From contig NZ_RXFQ01000016.1 of the NCBI RefSeq assembly GCF_003951285.1, positions 93,891 through 157,890 of the forward strand: a stretch of 64,000 nucleotides of DNA. The letters run 5' to 3'. The notes beneath the pieces are model-generated. The model was not told the origin of the DNA. It did no database searches and worked only from the letters and a program-made list of their open reading frames with translations. The position numbers and the translations under genes were made by a program. Below are positions 34,672 through 44,388 of this stretch, one piece after another. Within the stretch, counting starts at the first letter, position 1, and each line of letters begins with the position of its first letter. The stretch comes from Variovorax beijingensis. Its GTDB lineage: Bacteria; Pseudomonadota; Gammaproteobacteria; Burkholderiales; Burkholderiaceae_C.

Positions 34672-36534
34672 TTGGCCGCCGAGCCCGTCGCCTGGCGCGC
34701 CGACGGCGTGCCGTGCAGCGAACGTTTCGACGACATCTATCACACCGAAACCGGGGCGCTGGCGCAGTCGCGCCACGTGTTCCTGGGCGGCTGCGGCCTG
34801 CCCGGCGCCTGGTCCGGACAGCCGCAATGGCGGATTCTCGAGACCGGATTCGGGCTCGGCCTCAATTTCCTGACAAGCTGGCAGGCCTGGCGCGCGGATG
34901 CGCACCGGCCGCGGATGCTGCACTACGTCTCGGTCGAGGCATACCCGGTCGGGCCTCATGACCTGCTGCGCGCTGCCGGGGCCTACCCCGAGCTGATGCC
35001 GCTGGCCGAGCAACTGGCCGCGCAGTGGCACGGGCTGCTCCCGGGCTTTCACCGGCTGGCCTTCGACGCCGGCCGCGTGCTGCTCACACTGTGCATCGGC
35101 GACGTGCAGCCGATGCTGCGCGCGCAGCGCTTCGAGGCCGACAGCATCTTCCTGGACGGCTTCAGCCCGCAGCAGAACCCCGCCATGTGGTCGCCCGACA
35201 CGCTGAAGGCGGTGTCGCGCTTTGCGCGCCAGGGCACCGGCCTTGCCACCTGGACCTATGCGCGTGCGGTGCGCGATGCGCTTTCGCAGAGCGGCTTCCG
35301 GCTCGAAAGGCGGCCAGGCCTGCCGCCCAAGCGCGACTGCCTGGCCGGCGTGTTCGCGCCGGCCTGGACGGTGCGCCGCCGCGGCCCCGCGCCCGGGCAC
35401 ATCGAAACGCCAGGCAGCTGCGCCGTGATCGGCGCCGGGCTGGCCGGCGCGGCCGTGGCCGCCAGCCTGGCGCGGCGCGGATGGCAGGTCATGGTGCTCG
35501 ATGCGGCGGGCCAGCCCGCCGCCGGTGCGTCCGGCCTGCCGGTCGGCGTGATGGCGCCGCATGTCTCGCCAGACGATGCCCTGCTGTCGCGGCTCACGCG
35601 CGCCGGCATCCGCGCGACCTGGCATGAACTGGAACGCCTGCTGGAGGAAGGCCGCGATTGGCGCGCCAGCGGCGTGCTGGAGCGCCGGCCCGAGGGCGAC
35701 ACGCGCGTCCCCGCCGGGTGGAGCGACAGCGGCCCCAACGAGTCGTGGCCCGCGAGCGCCGCGCAATCGGCAGAGGCCCGCCTGCCGGCCGATGCGCCGG
35801 CCCTCTGGCATGCGCGCGCGGGCTGGGTGCGGCCGCAACGGCTGATCACGGCCTGGCTGCGCGGGCCGGGCATCGGGTTCCGCAGCAACGCGCGGGTGGC
35901 GCACATGGCCCACGGCGGCGGCGCATGGCAGCTGTTCGATGCAGAGGACCGGCTGCTGGCCGAGGCGCAGCGCGTGGTGGTCGCCGCGGGCTTCGAATCG
36001 GGCCGTTTCGCACCGGCGCTTCCGCTGCAACCCGTGCGCGGCCAGGTCATGTGGGGCGCCATGGTGGCGGATGACGGGCTGCCCGCAACACCTATCAACG
36101 GCGACGGCCACCTGATCGCGCACGTACCCGCCGACGATGACGGCACCCAGCTCTGGCTGGCCGGCGCCACCTTCGACCGCGACAGCACCGACCTCGAGCC
36201 GAACGGCGCCGATGCCGCCGCCAACCGCGAGCGCCTGGAGCGGCTGCACCCCGCCGCGGCCGCCGCACTGGCTGCGAGCCTCGACAGCGGCGAGGCCCGC
36301 GCCTGGGTCGGCGTGCGCTGCGCATCGGGCGATCGCCGGCCGCTGATCGGCCCGCTCGATGCCGATGATGCGGCCGGCGCGCCGGGCCTCTGGGCCTGCA
36401 CCGCGCTGGGCTCGCGCGGCCTGAGCTTCGCGGCCCTGTGCGCCGAACTGCTGGCCGCGCAATGGCATGGCGAACCGCTGCCGCTGCCGGCCAACCTGGC
36501 CAAGGCCCTCTCGACCGGGCGAACGCAAACGTAG
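34672..36534 (+). CDS. mnmC: Bifunctional tRNA mnm5s2U biosynthesis protein MnmC
   Basis: 620-aa enzyme finishing the wobble-uridine modification of tRNA. The N-terminal methyltransferase half (about 1-240) has the SAM motif ETGFGLGLNFL and catalytic LDGFSPQQNPAMW; the C-terminal half (about 250-620) is a DAO-type FAD oxidoreductase with GAGLAGAAVAASLARRGW and the closing GSRGLSFAALCAELLA. Start is TTG at 34672, the only candidate just after yggX; no ATG gives a complete N-terminus. Both activities appear intact. Confidence 0.94.
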   Translation: MAAEPVAWRADGVPCSERFDDIYHTETGALAQSRHVFLGGCGLPGAWSGQPQWRILETGFGLGLNFLTSWQAWRADAHRPRMLHYVSVEAYPVGPHDLLRAAGAYPELMPLAEQLAAQWHGLLPGFHRLAFDAGRVLLTLCIGDVQPMLRAQRFEADSIFLDGFSPQQNPAMWSPDTLKAVSRFARQGTGLATWTYARAVRDALSQSGFRLERRPGLPPKRDCLAGVFAPAWTVRRRGPAPGHIETPGSCAVIGAGLAGAAVAASLARRGWQVMVLDAAGQPAAGASGLPVGVMAPHVSPDDALLSRLTRAGIRATWHELERLLEEGRDWRASGVLERRPEGDTRVPAGWSDSGPNESWPASAAQSAEARLPADAPALWHARAGWVRPQRLITAWLRGPGIGFRSNARVAHMAHGGGAWQLFDAEDRLLAEAQRVVVAAGFESGRFAPALPLQPVRGQVMWGAMVADDGLPATPINGDGHLIAHVPADDDGTQLWLAGATFDRDSTDLEPNGADAAANRERLERLHPAAAAALAASLDSGEARAWVGVRCASGDRRPLIGPLDADDAAGAPGLWACTALGSRGLSFAALCAELLAAQWHGEPLPLPANLAKALSTGRTQT

Positions 36535-36558
36535 GCGCTGCCGCGCCAAGGCCCCAGA

Positions 36559-37467
36559 ATGCAGCGCATGGCCATCCAATACGACATCACGCACACCACC
36601 GTCTACCGCTACAAGAAGCCGGTCACCTTCGGTCTGCACCGGGTGATGTTCCGCCCGCGCGACAGCCACGACCTGCGCGTGCTCGCCACCGACCTGCAGG
36701 TGAGCCCCGAGTCGTTCACGCGGCTGATCCAGGACCCGCATTCGAATTCGGTCGCACTGGTGCAACCCATGGGCGAGGCCACGGAGCTGCGCATCGTGTG
36801 CTCCTTCACCATCGAGCACGTGCCGGCGCAGCAGGACCAGCTCGCGCTCGACCCGGCCGCCGAGTTCCTGCCCTTCGCCTATTCCGTGCAGGAGCGCCTC
36901 GACCTCGAGCACTACCTGCGCCCGCACCACGACGACGACGCCAACGGCACGCTGATCCGCTGGGCGCACCAGTTCCTGCACACCGACCAGCCCAACAGCA
37001 CGCGCGAAGTGCTCGCGCGCATGAACGCGCACATCGGCCAGAGCCTCGAATACAAGGCGCGCGACGAGGAAGGCACGCAGACGCCGCTGCAGACCCTGGC
37101 GCTCGGCAGCGGCAGCTGCCGCGACTACGCGCTCCTGATGATGGAGGCCGCGCGGCGCCTGGGCATTGCCACCCGCTTCGTCTCGGGCTACCTGTACGAC
37201 GCCGCGCTCGACCGCGCGGCCCAGGCGCCCGGCGAATCGATGACCGGCGCCGGCACCACGCACGCCTGGCTGCAGGCCTACCTGCCAGGCATCGGCTGGC
37301 TCGCCTTCGATCCCACCAACAACCTCATGGGCAGCGGCCAGCTGATCCGCGTCGGCGTCACGCGCGACCCGGCGCAGGCCGCGCCGATCTCGGGCAGCTG
37401 GTATGGCGATGCCGAGGCCTACGACGGCCTCGAAGCCACCGTGGTGGTGACGCGCCGCAAGGGCTGA
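36559..37467 (+). CDS. Transglutaminase-like cysteine protease-fold protein
   Basis: 302-aa cytoplasmic protein with an N-terminal beta domain (YDITHTTVYRYKKPVTFGLH, found in bacterial transglutaminase-like proteins) and a transglutaminase core with the full triad: Cys187 in GSGSCRDYA, His235 in TTHAWLQ and Asp251 in AFDPTNN. It has no signal peptide. Start is ATG at 36559 or 36568; both give the same fold. Family members act as proteases or amidases of unknown target. It follows mnmC by 24 bases. Confidence 0.92.
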   Translation: MQRMAIQYDITHTTVYRYKKPVTFGLHRVMFRPRDSHDLRVLATDLQVSPESFTRLIQDPHSNSVALVQPMGEATELRIVCSFTIEHVPAQQDQLALDPAAEFLPFAYSVQERLDLEHYLRPHHDDDANGTLIRWAHQFLHTDQPNSTREVLARMNAHIGQSLEYKARDEEGTQTPLQTLALGSGSCRDYALLMMEAARRLGIATRFVSGYLYDAALDRAAQAPGESMTGAGTTHAWLQAYLPGIGWLAFDPTNNLMGSGQLIRVGVTRDPAQAAPISGSWYGDAEAYDGLEATVVVTRRKG

Positions 37468-37651
37468 CGCAGCGCGCGCAGGTGTCGCGCAGGAGATAGC
37501 AGCTACGGGAAAGCCCGGGCCGATGCGCCCGGCAACGCCCCTACGCTGCGCCGCCGGTCCAGCGAAATAGCACGGTCGTTCTCTACGGCCGCGCGAGACT
37601 GCGCTGCGCCGGGCTTCTTCCCAACAACACAAGAACGGAGAGAGACATCCC

Positions 37652-39166
37652 ATGCATTCCGCGCGCCTGACATTTCTTGCCCTTGCAGCCAGCCTTGCGG
37701 TCGCCTCCTGCGGCGGGGGCGGCGGCGGCAACGGCTTTGCCTTCACGCCACTGCCGCCGGCTCCGGCACCCGCGCCGCCGGCACCGCCTCCTCCACCTGC
37801 GCCACCCCCGCCGCCCGAAGAAACGCGCCTGCAGGACAGCCGCAATTCCTTCGCGCCCGCCGATCCCGCGGCCACCACCTTCGCGGCGCTCGCCTCCGAT
37901 GCCAGCGACACCGTCGACAACGCCACCACCAGCCGCTGGGCCGGCATGCTCGGCGGCGCGCAGTACCGCGTCGAGGTGCCCGCCAACTGGAACGGCAAGC
38001 TCGTGATGTACGCGCACGGCTATGCCGGGGAAGGCAACCTGCTGACGGTGAACAACCCCTCCATCCGCCGCTTCCTGATCCAGAACGGCTACGCCTGGGC
38101 GGCCTCGAGCTACAGCAAGAATTTCTACGACGTGCGCGCGGGCGTGGAGGACACCAACGCGCTGGCCCTGCAGTTCAACGCCATCGCCAAGGCCAACGGC
38201 CGCGAGCTCGCGGCGCCCTCGAGGATCTACATCACGGGCCATTCGATGGGCGGCCACATCACGGCGGCGGCCATCGAGGACGAGGCCTACGCCACCGCCA
38301 ACCACAAGGTGAAGTACCACGGCGCGGTGCCGATGTGCGGCGTGATGGGCGACACCGAGTTGTTCGACTACTTCGCGGGCGCGCAGGTCGCTGCGCAGGC
38401 GCTCGCGGGGCTGCCGAAGTACCCGACCGTCAACTGGCTGGACATCCGGGCGCAGGTCACGGGCACGCTCTACACCGCCTTCCCGGGCACGCCCACGGCC
38501 ACCGGCCTCAAGTTCGGCTCGGTGGTGAAGAACCTCACGGGCGGCGAGCGGCCGATGTTCGACCTGGGCTTCACGCAGGGCGGCTCGTTCGCGGCGGTAT
38601 GGGGCGTGTTCGGCAGCGACGGCACGGTCAACGGCATCCTGAACAGGAGCACGCTCGACACCAACCGCTTCACCTACACCATCGACGGCGACGTGCCGGG
38701 GACCGCGGCGCTGAACGCCTCGGTGCTCAAGCTCAGCGCGGCGGCCGATGCGAATCGCCTGCGCACCGACGGCCTGCGCTGGATTCCCAAGGCCAACGGC
38801 GAGTTCAGGATTCCGGTGGTCTCGCTGCACACGCTGGGCGACCTGTACGTGCCCTTCAGCATGCAGCAGATCTACCACCAGCGCGTGGCGGCCAAGGGCA
38901 ACGGCGGCTGGCTGGTGCAGCGCGCGGTGCGCGGCATCTCGCATTGCGACTTCACGATCGCCGAGCAGGTCGAAGCCTTCGACGCCATGGTCAAGTGGGA
39001 GCGCGACGGCCTGAAGCCGGCGGGCGACGACGTGGTCACCGCGGCCACGGTGGCGGACCCGGCCTATGGCTGCACGTTCACGCGCCCGCTCGGCACGCTG
39101 GACGAAGGCAGCACCGCCAAGGCGACGCGTCCGGGCGCGGCCGCCGCACGCCCTTGCCCGCCATGA
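37652..39166 (+). CDS. Secreted lipoprotein alpha/beta hydrolase with poly-proline linker
   Basis: 504-aa predicted surface or periplasmic lipoprotein enzyme. Signal peptide and lipobox (VASC, Cys20) are followed by a Gly run, a Pro/Ala-rich linker (about 34-56) and a hydrolase domain with the elbow GHSMGGH (Ser198), oxyanion region MYAHGYAGEGN and a C-terminal histidine in ISHCDF. Paired cysteines (MCGVMGD, SHCDF, YGCTF) suggest disulfides. Resembles depolymerase- or esterase-like proteins; no specific substrate can be assigned. Monocistronic; a GC hairpin follows. Confidence 0.85.
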   Translation: MHSARLTFLALAASLAVASCGGGGGGNGFAFTPLPPAPAPAPPAPPPPPAPPPPPEETRLQDSRNSFAPADPAATTFAALASDASDTVDNATTSRWAGMLGGAQYRVEVPANWNGKLVMYAHGYAGEGNLLTVNNPSIRRFLIQNGYAWAASSYSKNFYDVRAGVEDTNALALQFNAIAKANGRELAAPSRIYITGHSMGGHITAAAIEDEAYATANHKVKYHGAVPMCGVMGDTELFDYFAGAQVAAQALAGLPKYPTVNWLDIRAQVTGTLYTAFPGTPTATGLKFGSVVKNLTGGERPMFDLGFTQGGSFAAVWGVFGSDGTVNGILNRSTLDTNRFTYTIDGDVPGTAALNASVLKLSAAADANRLRTDGLRWIPKANGEFRIPVVSLHTLGDLYVPFSMQQIYHQRVAAKGNGGWLVQRAVRGISHCDFTIAEQVEAFDAMVKWERDGLKPAGDDVVTAATVADPAYGCTFTRPLGTLDEGSTAKATRPGAAAARPCPP

Positions 39167-39188
39167 GCCGCGTGGTCGGCATGTGATC

Positions 39189-39221
39189 AGCGGCGCGGGC
39201 GGCAGCGCTGCCCGCGCCGCT
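39189..39221 (+). terminator. GC-rich stem-loop after the lipoprotein hydrolase
   Basis: A perfect 12-bp stem (AGCGGCGCGGGC / GCCCGCGCCGCT) with a nine-base loop, 23 bases after the hydrolase stop. No T-tract follows, so rho-independent termination is uncertain; it may instead protect the mRNA end. Confidence 0.45.
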
Positions 39222-39329
39222 GCGAGCCTGGCTTCGAGCTCGGCGACCAGCGAATATTGACGTCCGCCGGAATCAGTTGCAATGTCGCTCCCATCGGCCT
39301 GGCCCCCCAGCCTCCTTCAAGGACAGCGC

Positions 39330-40031
39330 ATGAGATTCCCCGCACTCACCGCCGGCATGCTCGCCGCCGCAGCGCTGGCCTGGCATGCCGCGCCCTCGTT
39401 CGCAGAGCCGGCCCGGCGCGTGCCGGCGCCCGCGATCGACCTGCCGGCCTCGCCCACCATGAAATACGACATCGCCGTGTTCGCCGGCGGCTGCTTCTGG
39501 GGCGTGCAAGGCGTGTTCCAGCGCGTCAAGGGCGTGAACAACGCCGTGTCCGGCTATGCCGGCGGCGACGCCAAAACCGCGCGCTATGACAACGTGCGCT
39601 CGGGCCGCACCGGCCATGCCGAATCGGTGCGCATCACCTACGACCCGCGGCAGATCAGCTACGGCAAGCTGCTGCAGATCTATTTCTCGGTGGCGCACGA
39701 CCCGACCCAGCTGAACCGGCAAGGGCCGGATACAGGCCCTCAATACCGCTCCACCGTGTTTGCCGAGAACGCCGAACAGGCCCACATCGCGAAGGCATAC
39801 ATCGTGCAGCTGAACCAGGCCAGGACCTTCGGCAAGCCGCTGGCGACCACCATCGAAATGGCGAAGCCGTTCTATGCGGCAGAGGCCTATCACCAGGACT
39901 TCGTCACACGCCATCCCAGGATTGAGTACATCATGCTCAACGACCTCCCGAAGATCGAGGAACTGAAGAAGCTGTTTCCCGAGAGCTACCGGCCGATGCC
40001 GGTGCTGGTGAATGCGGCAAAGGGCGGCTGA
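39330..40031 (+). CDS. msrA: Peptide methionine sulfoxide reductase MsrA, exported
   Basis: 233-aa MsrA reducing methionine-S-sulfoxide. The catalytic motif FAGGCFWG (Cys55) and substrate segment RYDNVRSGRTGHAES are standard. Unlike E. coli MsrA it has an N-terminal Sec signal peptide (residues 1-25, cleaving after SFA), so it should act in the periplasm. The ATG at 39330 has AAGGA correctly spaced; an upstream ATG at 39282 would spoil the signal. No resolving cysteine is evident at the C-terminus. Confidence 0.94.
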   Translation: MRFPALTAGMLAAAALAWHAAPSFAEPARRVPAPAIDLPASPTMKYDIAVFAGGCFWGVQGVFQRVKGVNNAVSGYAGGDAKTARYDNVRSGRTGHAESVRITYDPRQISYGKLLQIYFSVAHDPTQLNRQGPDTGPQYRSTVFAENAEQAHIAKAYIVQLNQARTFGKPLATTIEMAKPFYAAEAYHQDFVTRHPRIEYIMLNDLPKIEELKKLFPESYRPMPVLVNAAKGG

Positions 40032-40034
40032 AGC

Positions 40035-41066
40035 TCAGCCGGGCGTCGGCGCGTCCGCCCGCGCATCGTAGGCGCCGCGGCGCGCGGCCTGGTTGCAGCG
40101 GGCACGGTGCACCAGCGCCTGCTGCGCCACCGCAACGTTGGCGGCATCGCCTTTCCAGGCGTCCAGCGCCGGCTGCTGCACGGCACGCGAATAGGAAAAC
40201 GCCAGCGCCCACGGCAGGCGCGACCCGGCTCTCGCGTTCATGGCATTCAACCGGGCCGACGCAAGCTGCGCCGACTGGCCGCCCGACAAGAAGGCGATGC
40301 CCGGCACGGCCGCGGGCACGGTGCGCCGCAGGCACGACACCGTGGCGTCGGCGACTTCTTCCACGCCCTCCTGCTTCGGGCAGTCCTGCCCGGGCAGCAC
40401 CATGTTCGGCTTCAGCAGCATGCCTTCGAGCAGCACGCCCTGCAGGCGCAGCTGGGCGAACACCACGTGCAGCGTCTCCTCGGTGATTTCAGCGCAGCGC
40501 GCGAGGGAATGGTCGCCCTCCATCAGCACTTCAGGCTCGACGATGGGAACGAGTCCGGCCTCCTGGCACAGGGCCGCATAGCGGGCCAGTGCATGGGCGT
40601 TGACCTCGATGCATGCACGGCTGGGCAGGCCGGGGCCGGGCGTGATGACGCCGCGCCATTTGGCGAAGCGCGCGCCCATGCCGGCATATTCGGCCAGCCG
40701 CTCGCGCAGGCCGTCCAGGCCCTCGGTGACCGTCTCCCCGGGATGGCCGGCCAGCGGCTTCGCGCCGGTGTCGACCTTGATGCCGGGAATGATGCCCGCG
40801 CCGCCAAGCACCGAGACGAAAGACGCGCCCGAGTTCGTTCGCTGGCGGATGGTTTCATCGAAGAGGATCGCACCGCTGATGGAGGCGCCGAGGTTCGGCG
40901 CAGTGACGATCAGCTCGCGCCAGTCGCGCCGCGCGTCCTCGGTCTGGGGAATGCCCAGTTTCGCGAAGCGCTTGTGGCAGGTGGCGTTGCTCTCGTCCAT
41001 CGCGAGCAAGCCCTTGTCGCCGGCGACCAGCGCCTGGGCGGTATCGATCAATGCCTGTGCAGTCAT
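40035..41066 (-). CDS. Class I fructose-bisphosphate aldolase
   Basis: 343-aa Schiff-base aldolase of the eukaryote-like class I family. It has the N-terminal LVAGDKGLLAMDESNATCHKRF segment, the phosphate-binding LSGGQSAQLAS region and the active-site motif LLEGMLLKPN with the Schiff-base lysine (Lys219). The C-terminal tail is Arg/Ala-rich and lacks the aromatic end seen in animal enzymes. The start ATG at 41066 has GAGG eleven bases upstream. It converges on msrA with three bases between stops. Confidence 0.94.
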   Translation of the reverse strand: MTAQALIDTAQALVAGDKGLLAMDESNATCHKRFAKLGIPQTEDARRDWRELIVTAPNLGASISGAILFDETIRQRTNSGASFVSVLGGAGIIPGIKVDTGAKPLAGHPGETVTEGLDGLRERLAEYAGMGARFAKWRGVITPGPGLPSRACIEVNAHALARYAALCQEAGLVPIVEPEVLMEGDHSLARCAEITEETLHVVFAQLRLQGVLLEGMLLKPNMVLPGQDCPKQEGVEEVADATVSCLRRTVPAAVPGIAFLSGGQSAQLASARLNAMNARAGSRLPWALAFSYSRAVQQPALDAWKGDAANVAVAQQALVHRARCNQAARRGAYDARADAPTPG

Positions 41067-41121
41067 GATGCTGAGACCCTCACTTGCTTGCAAAGATCGT
41101 ACGCCTCCACCCGCGCAGAGG

Positions 41122-42294
41122 CTAGATCACGTTCTTCTCGAGCAGCGGCCGGTTTTCGAGAATCCGCGCGAATGACACCGGCGACAGGTCGAGGCTGCGG
41201 TACTGCCCATGCCTGATGAGTTCCGCCACGCCCCGCCCCGCCGCCGGGCATTGCTGCAGCCCGTGCCCGGAGAAGCCGTTGGCAAAGAACAGGTTGTCGC
41301 AGTCCGGATGCAGGCCGAGGATCGCGTTGTGGTCGAACAGGTTCATCTCGTAGTAGCCGGCCCATGCGCCGGTCATGCGGATGGCCTCGAAAGCGGGCAC
41401 GCGCCTGGCCAACGCGGGCCAGATGAAATCGTCGAAGACGCGGTAGTCGACTTCGAGCGGCGCATCGTCGCGGTCGCGGTCCTGGGGCGGCGCAAAGCCG
41501 CAGATGAAGCGGCGGCCTTCGGGGCGCAGCCAGATGCCCGAAGTGTCGATCACCAATGGACAGCCCGGCAGGGTCTCGGGGCACGAAAAGCTGAACACCA
41601 TGCGGCGGCGCGCGCGCACCGGCAGATCGATGCCGGCCCAGCCCGCCACCCTTGCGGCCCAGGCGCCGGCGGCGTTGACCACCACGTCGGCCTCCAGCAC
41701 ATTGCCGATGTCCAGTTCCACCCCCGCCACCGCACGGCCGCTGCGCTTCAATCCCGTGGCCTGCGACTGCACATAGCGTGCCCCCTGCGAAATGGCTTTC
41801 TTGCGAAAGGCCTGCAACAGGCTGTAGCCGTCGTACCAGCCCTCGCCCGAAAGGCCCAGCGAGGCCAGCGCGATGCCATCGGCCGACATCCATGGAAAGC
41901 GCTCCGTCAGCGCGTCGGGCGCCATCAGGACCACGTCGACGCCGTGCGCCTTCTGCACCGCGTGGTTCTCGCGCAGCACGTCGACGCCCTCCGGCGGCGC
42001 CAGGTACAGGTAGCCCGGCTCGACCAGGCCGATGTCGGGCACGTTGTCGCCGACGCGCAGGTTTTCGCCCAGGTGGCGGAAGAAGTCGATGCCGTAGAGC
42101 GACATCTCGATGTTGATGGCGCTCGAAAACTGCTGGCGGATCGAGCTGGCCGACAAGGCCGACGAGGCCTGCGTGTACGAGAAATCGCGCTCGACCACGG
42201 TGATGTCGAACGGCTCCTCCTGCGGATCCCGGTTGAGAAAATAGGCGATGGCGGAGCCGATGGCACCGCCGCCGATGATCACCACACGACGCAT
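41122..42294 (-). CDS. FAD-dependent amino-acid oxidase/dehydrogenase (DAO family)
   Basis: 390-aa flavoenzyme of the D-amino-acid oxidase/sarcosine oxidase superfamily. It has VVIIGGGAIGSAIAYFL (N-terminal dinucleotide fold), a SSALSASSIRQQFSSAINIEMS segment in place of a covalent-flavin histidine loop, and the C-terminal NGFSGHGLQQCPAAGRGVAEL motif. This is the DadA/glycine-oxidase-like branch; substrate could be a D-amino acid, proline or opine-like compound. AAAGGA precedes the ATG. It is divergent from a GcvA-type LysR gene (86-base spacer), its probable regulator. Confidence 0.85.
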   Translation of the reverse strand: MRRVVIIGGGAIGSAIAYFLNRDPQEEPFDITVVERDFSYTQASSALSASSIRQQFSSAINIEMSLYGIDFFRHLGENLRVGDNVPDIGLVEPGYLYLAPPEGVDVLRENHAVQKAHGVDVVLMAPDALTERFPWMSADGIALASLGLSGEGWYDGYSLLQAFRKKAISQGARYVQSQATGLKRSGRAVAGVELDIGNVLEADVVVNAAGAWAARVAGWAGIDLPVRARRRMVFSFSCPETLPGCPLVIDTSGIWLRPEGRRFICGFAPPQDRDRDDAPLEVDYRVFDDFIWPALARRVPAFEAIRMTGAWAGYYEMNLFDHNAILGLHPDCDNLFFANGFSGHGLQQCPAAGRGVAELIRHGQYRSLDLSPVSFARILENRPLLEKNVI

Positions 42295-42380
42295 GAAATT
42301 CCTTTCTTGCTGTTCGCCGACAGGTCCAATCCGCACAAGCCGCCGCAAAAACCGCGAGCCCGGCACGCAGAATAGCAACG

Positions 42381-43274
42381 ATGAGAAAAGACATTCCCAA
42401 CCTGGGTGCCTTGCAGGCCTTCGAGGCCTCGGCGCGCCTGGGGAGTTTCACCCGCGCGGCGGCCGAACTCGCGCTGACGCAAAGCGCCGTCGGGCGGCAG
42501 GTGGCCACGCTCGAGCAGCGGCTGGGCGTGGCGCTGTTCTCGCGCGTGCGGCGGCGCCTCACACTCACCGACACCGGGCGCGAATATGCGGCGCGCATCC
42601 GCCGCCACCTCGACCAGATCCGGCGCGACACGCAGGAGATCAGCGCCGGCCACGACATGGGCTTCGTGCTCGAAGTGGCCGTGGTGCCCACCTTCGCCAC
42701 GCAATGGCTGATCCCGCGGCTGCCCGATTTCAGCCGGCGGCACGCCAACATTACCGTCAATCTCTCGGCGCGCTCGCAGCCCTTCTCGTTCCAGGAGAAC
42801 GCCTATGACGCGGCCATCTATTTCGGCGACCAGTTCTGGCCCGGCACCCAGGGCGGGCTGATCTTTTCCGAAGGCCAGATGGTGCCGGTCTGCAGCCCCG
42901 CGTTCCGCGACGCCAACGGCCCGTGGGACGAATCGGCCTTCGAGCGTTGCCGCCACGTGCACCTGGGCACGCGCGCCCATGCCTGGCGCGACTGGTATGC
43001 GCAGCAGGGCTGGGACTACACGGTGCACGCCTCGCGCGGGCCGCGCTACGAGCTCTTCACCATGGTGACCGCCGCCGCGGCCGCCGGCATGGGCGTGGGC
43101 CTGGCACCGCGCATCCTGATCGAGCGCGAGCTGCGCACCGGCGAACTCGTGATTCCGATCGACCGGCACCTGGAAGTGCGCCAGGGCTACTACTTCGCCT
43201 ACCCCGAGGGCCGGCCGGCTTCCGGGGCGCTGGAGCACTTCGAGCGCTGGGTGCTCGGCCTCACGCCGGCTTAG
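42381..43274 (+). CDS. LysR-family regulator (GcvA type)
   Basis: 297-aa LysR regulator with an N-terminal HTH (LGALQAFEASARLGSFTRAAAELALTQSAVGRQV) whose TQSAVGRQVATLEQ form is typical of GcvA/AmpR-like proteins. The effector domain has the family-typical PTFATQWLIPRLPDF. Placed divergently from the amino-acid oxidase gene, it is the likely regulator of that gene. The last four bases overlap the convergent aldo/keto reductase gene. Confidence 0.93.
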   Translation: MRKDIPNLGALQAFEASARLGSFTRAAAELALTQSAVGRQVATLEQRLGVALFSRVRRRLTLTDTGREYAARIRRHLDQIRRDTQEISAGHDMGFVLEVAVVPTFATQWLIPRLPDFSRRHANITVNLSARSQPFSFQENAYDAAIYFGDQFWPGTQGGLIFSEGQMVPVCSPAFRDANGPWDESAFERCRHVHLGTRAHAWRDWYAQQGWDYTVHASRGPRYELFTMVTAAAAAGMGVGLAPRILIERELRTGELVIPIDRHLEVRQGYYFAYPEGRPASGALEHFERWVLGLTPA

Positions 43275-44299
43275 ACCGGATTGGGATTGCGCTCCAGAAA
43301 GCCCTGCTGGTGCCAGTATGGATAGGCCCGCGTCGTGGCGCTGGCCGCATCGAGCTCGGCCACCTGCGCGGGCGTGAGCTTCCAGCCCGCGGCGCCCAGG
43401 TTCTGGCGAAGCTGCGCCTCGTCGCGCGCCCCGATCACCACGCTCGACACGGTCGGCCGCTGCAGCAGCCAGTTGAGCGCCACCTGCGGCACGGTCTTGC
43501 CGACTTCGGCCCCGACCTTCTCGAGCGCATCGACCACGCGAAAAAGCAGCTCGTCGGGCACCGGCGGGCCCATGTCAGCCGTCACGTGCAGGCGGCTCGT
43601 GGCCGGCAGCGGCTGGCCGCGCCGGATCTTGCCGGTGAGCCGGCCCCAGCCCAGCGGGCTCCAGACCACCGCGCCCACGCCCTGGTCCTGCGCGAGCGGC
43701 ATCAGCTCCCATTCGTAGTCGCGCCCGACCAGCGAGTAATAGGCCTGGTGCGCCACGTAGCGCGCGTAGCCGTAGCGCTCGGCCACCGCCAGCGACTTCA
43801 TCAGGTGCCAGCCCGAGAAGTTCGACGCGCCCACATAGCGCAGCTTGCCCGCGCGCACCAGGTCGTCGAGCGTGGACAGCGTTTCTTCCACTGGCGTGCC
43901 CGCGTCGAAGCCATGCAGCTGGAACAGGTCGATGTAGTCGGTGCCCAGCCGCTTGAGCGCGCCATCGACCGCGCGCACCAGGTGATGGCGCGACGAACCC
44001 ACCTCGTTCGGCCCCTCGCCGCTGCGGAAGGTGGCCTTGGTCGAGATGAGGAGCTGGTCGCGCGGGCGGCCCTTGATCGCCTCGCCGAGCACCGACTCGG
44101 CCGCGCCGGCCGAATAGATGTCCGCGCTGTCGAACATGTTGACGCCCGCCTCCAGGCAGATGTCGATGAGCTTGCGCGCCTCGGCCACGTCGGTCTGGCC
44201 CCACGCGCTGAAAAGCTCGCCTTTGCCGCCGAAAGTGCCGGTGCCGAAACTCAATACGGGGACCTTGAGGCCCGATTTGCCGAGGTGACGGTATTCCAA
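43271..44299 (-). CDS. Aldo/keto reductase
   Basis: 342-aa NADPH-dependent aldo/keto reductase of the YajO/Kv-beta-like branch. It has MEYRHLGKSGLKVPVLSFGTG, the catalytic-tyrosine segment MFDSADIYSAGAAE, the YIDLFQLHGFD segment with the conserved histidine, and the NADPH phosphate region SSVVIGARDEAQL. The start is TTG at 44299 with a strong AAGGAG box; no ATG is available nearby and this gives the standard N-terminus. Confidence 0.93.
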   Translation of the reverse strand: MEYRHLGKSGLKVPVLSFGTGTFGGKGELFSAWGQTDVAEARKLIDICLEAGVNMFDSADIYSAGAAESVLGEAIKGRPRDQLLISTKATFRSGEGPNEVGSSRHHLVRAVDGALKRLGTDYIDLFQLHGFDAGTPVEETLSTLDDLVRAGKLRYVGASNFSGWHLMKSLAVAERYGYARYVAHQAYYSLVGRDYEWELMPLAQDQGVGAVVWSPLGWGRLTGKIRRGQPLPATSRLHVTADMGPPVPDELLFRVVDALEKVGAEVGKTVPQVALNWLLQRPTVSSVVIGARDEAQLRQNLGAAGWKLTPAQVAELDAASATTRAYPYWHQQGFLERNPNPV

Positions 44300-44388
44300 G
44301 GTGCTGCTCCTTCGCAGTTGCGGATTCAGGAAGAAAGCCGAAAGCTCGACCGGCTTGCCGGGTGGCCATTGTTGGATCAAGCGATGAA

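Noticed and set aside
37468..37651. Possible small gene between the transglutaminase and lipoprotein hydrolase genes
   Set aside because: No frame with a start, ribosome-binding site and plausible composition; treated as spacer.
34540..37998. A 1152-codon minus-strand frame opposite mnmC and the transglutaminase gene
   Set aside because: Shadow of two well-supported genes; composition is low-complexity Arg/Ala/Gly.
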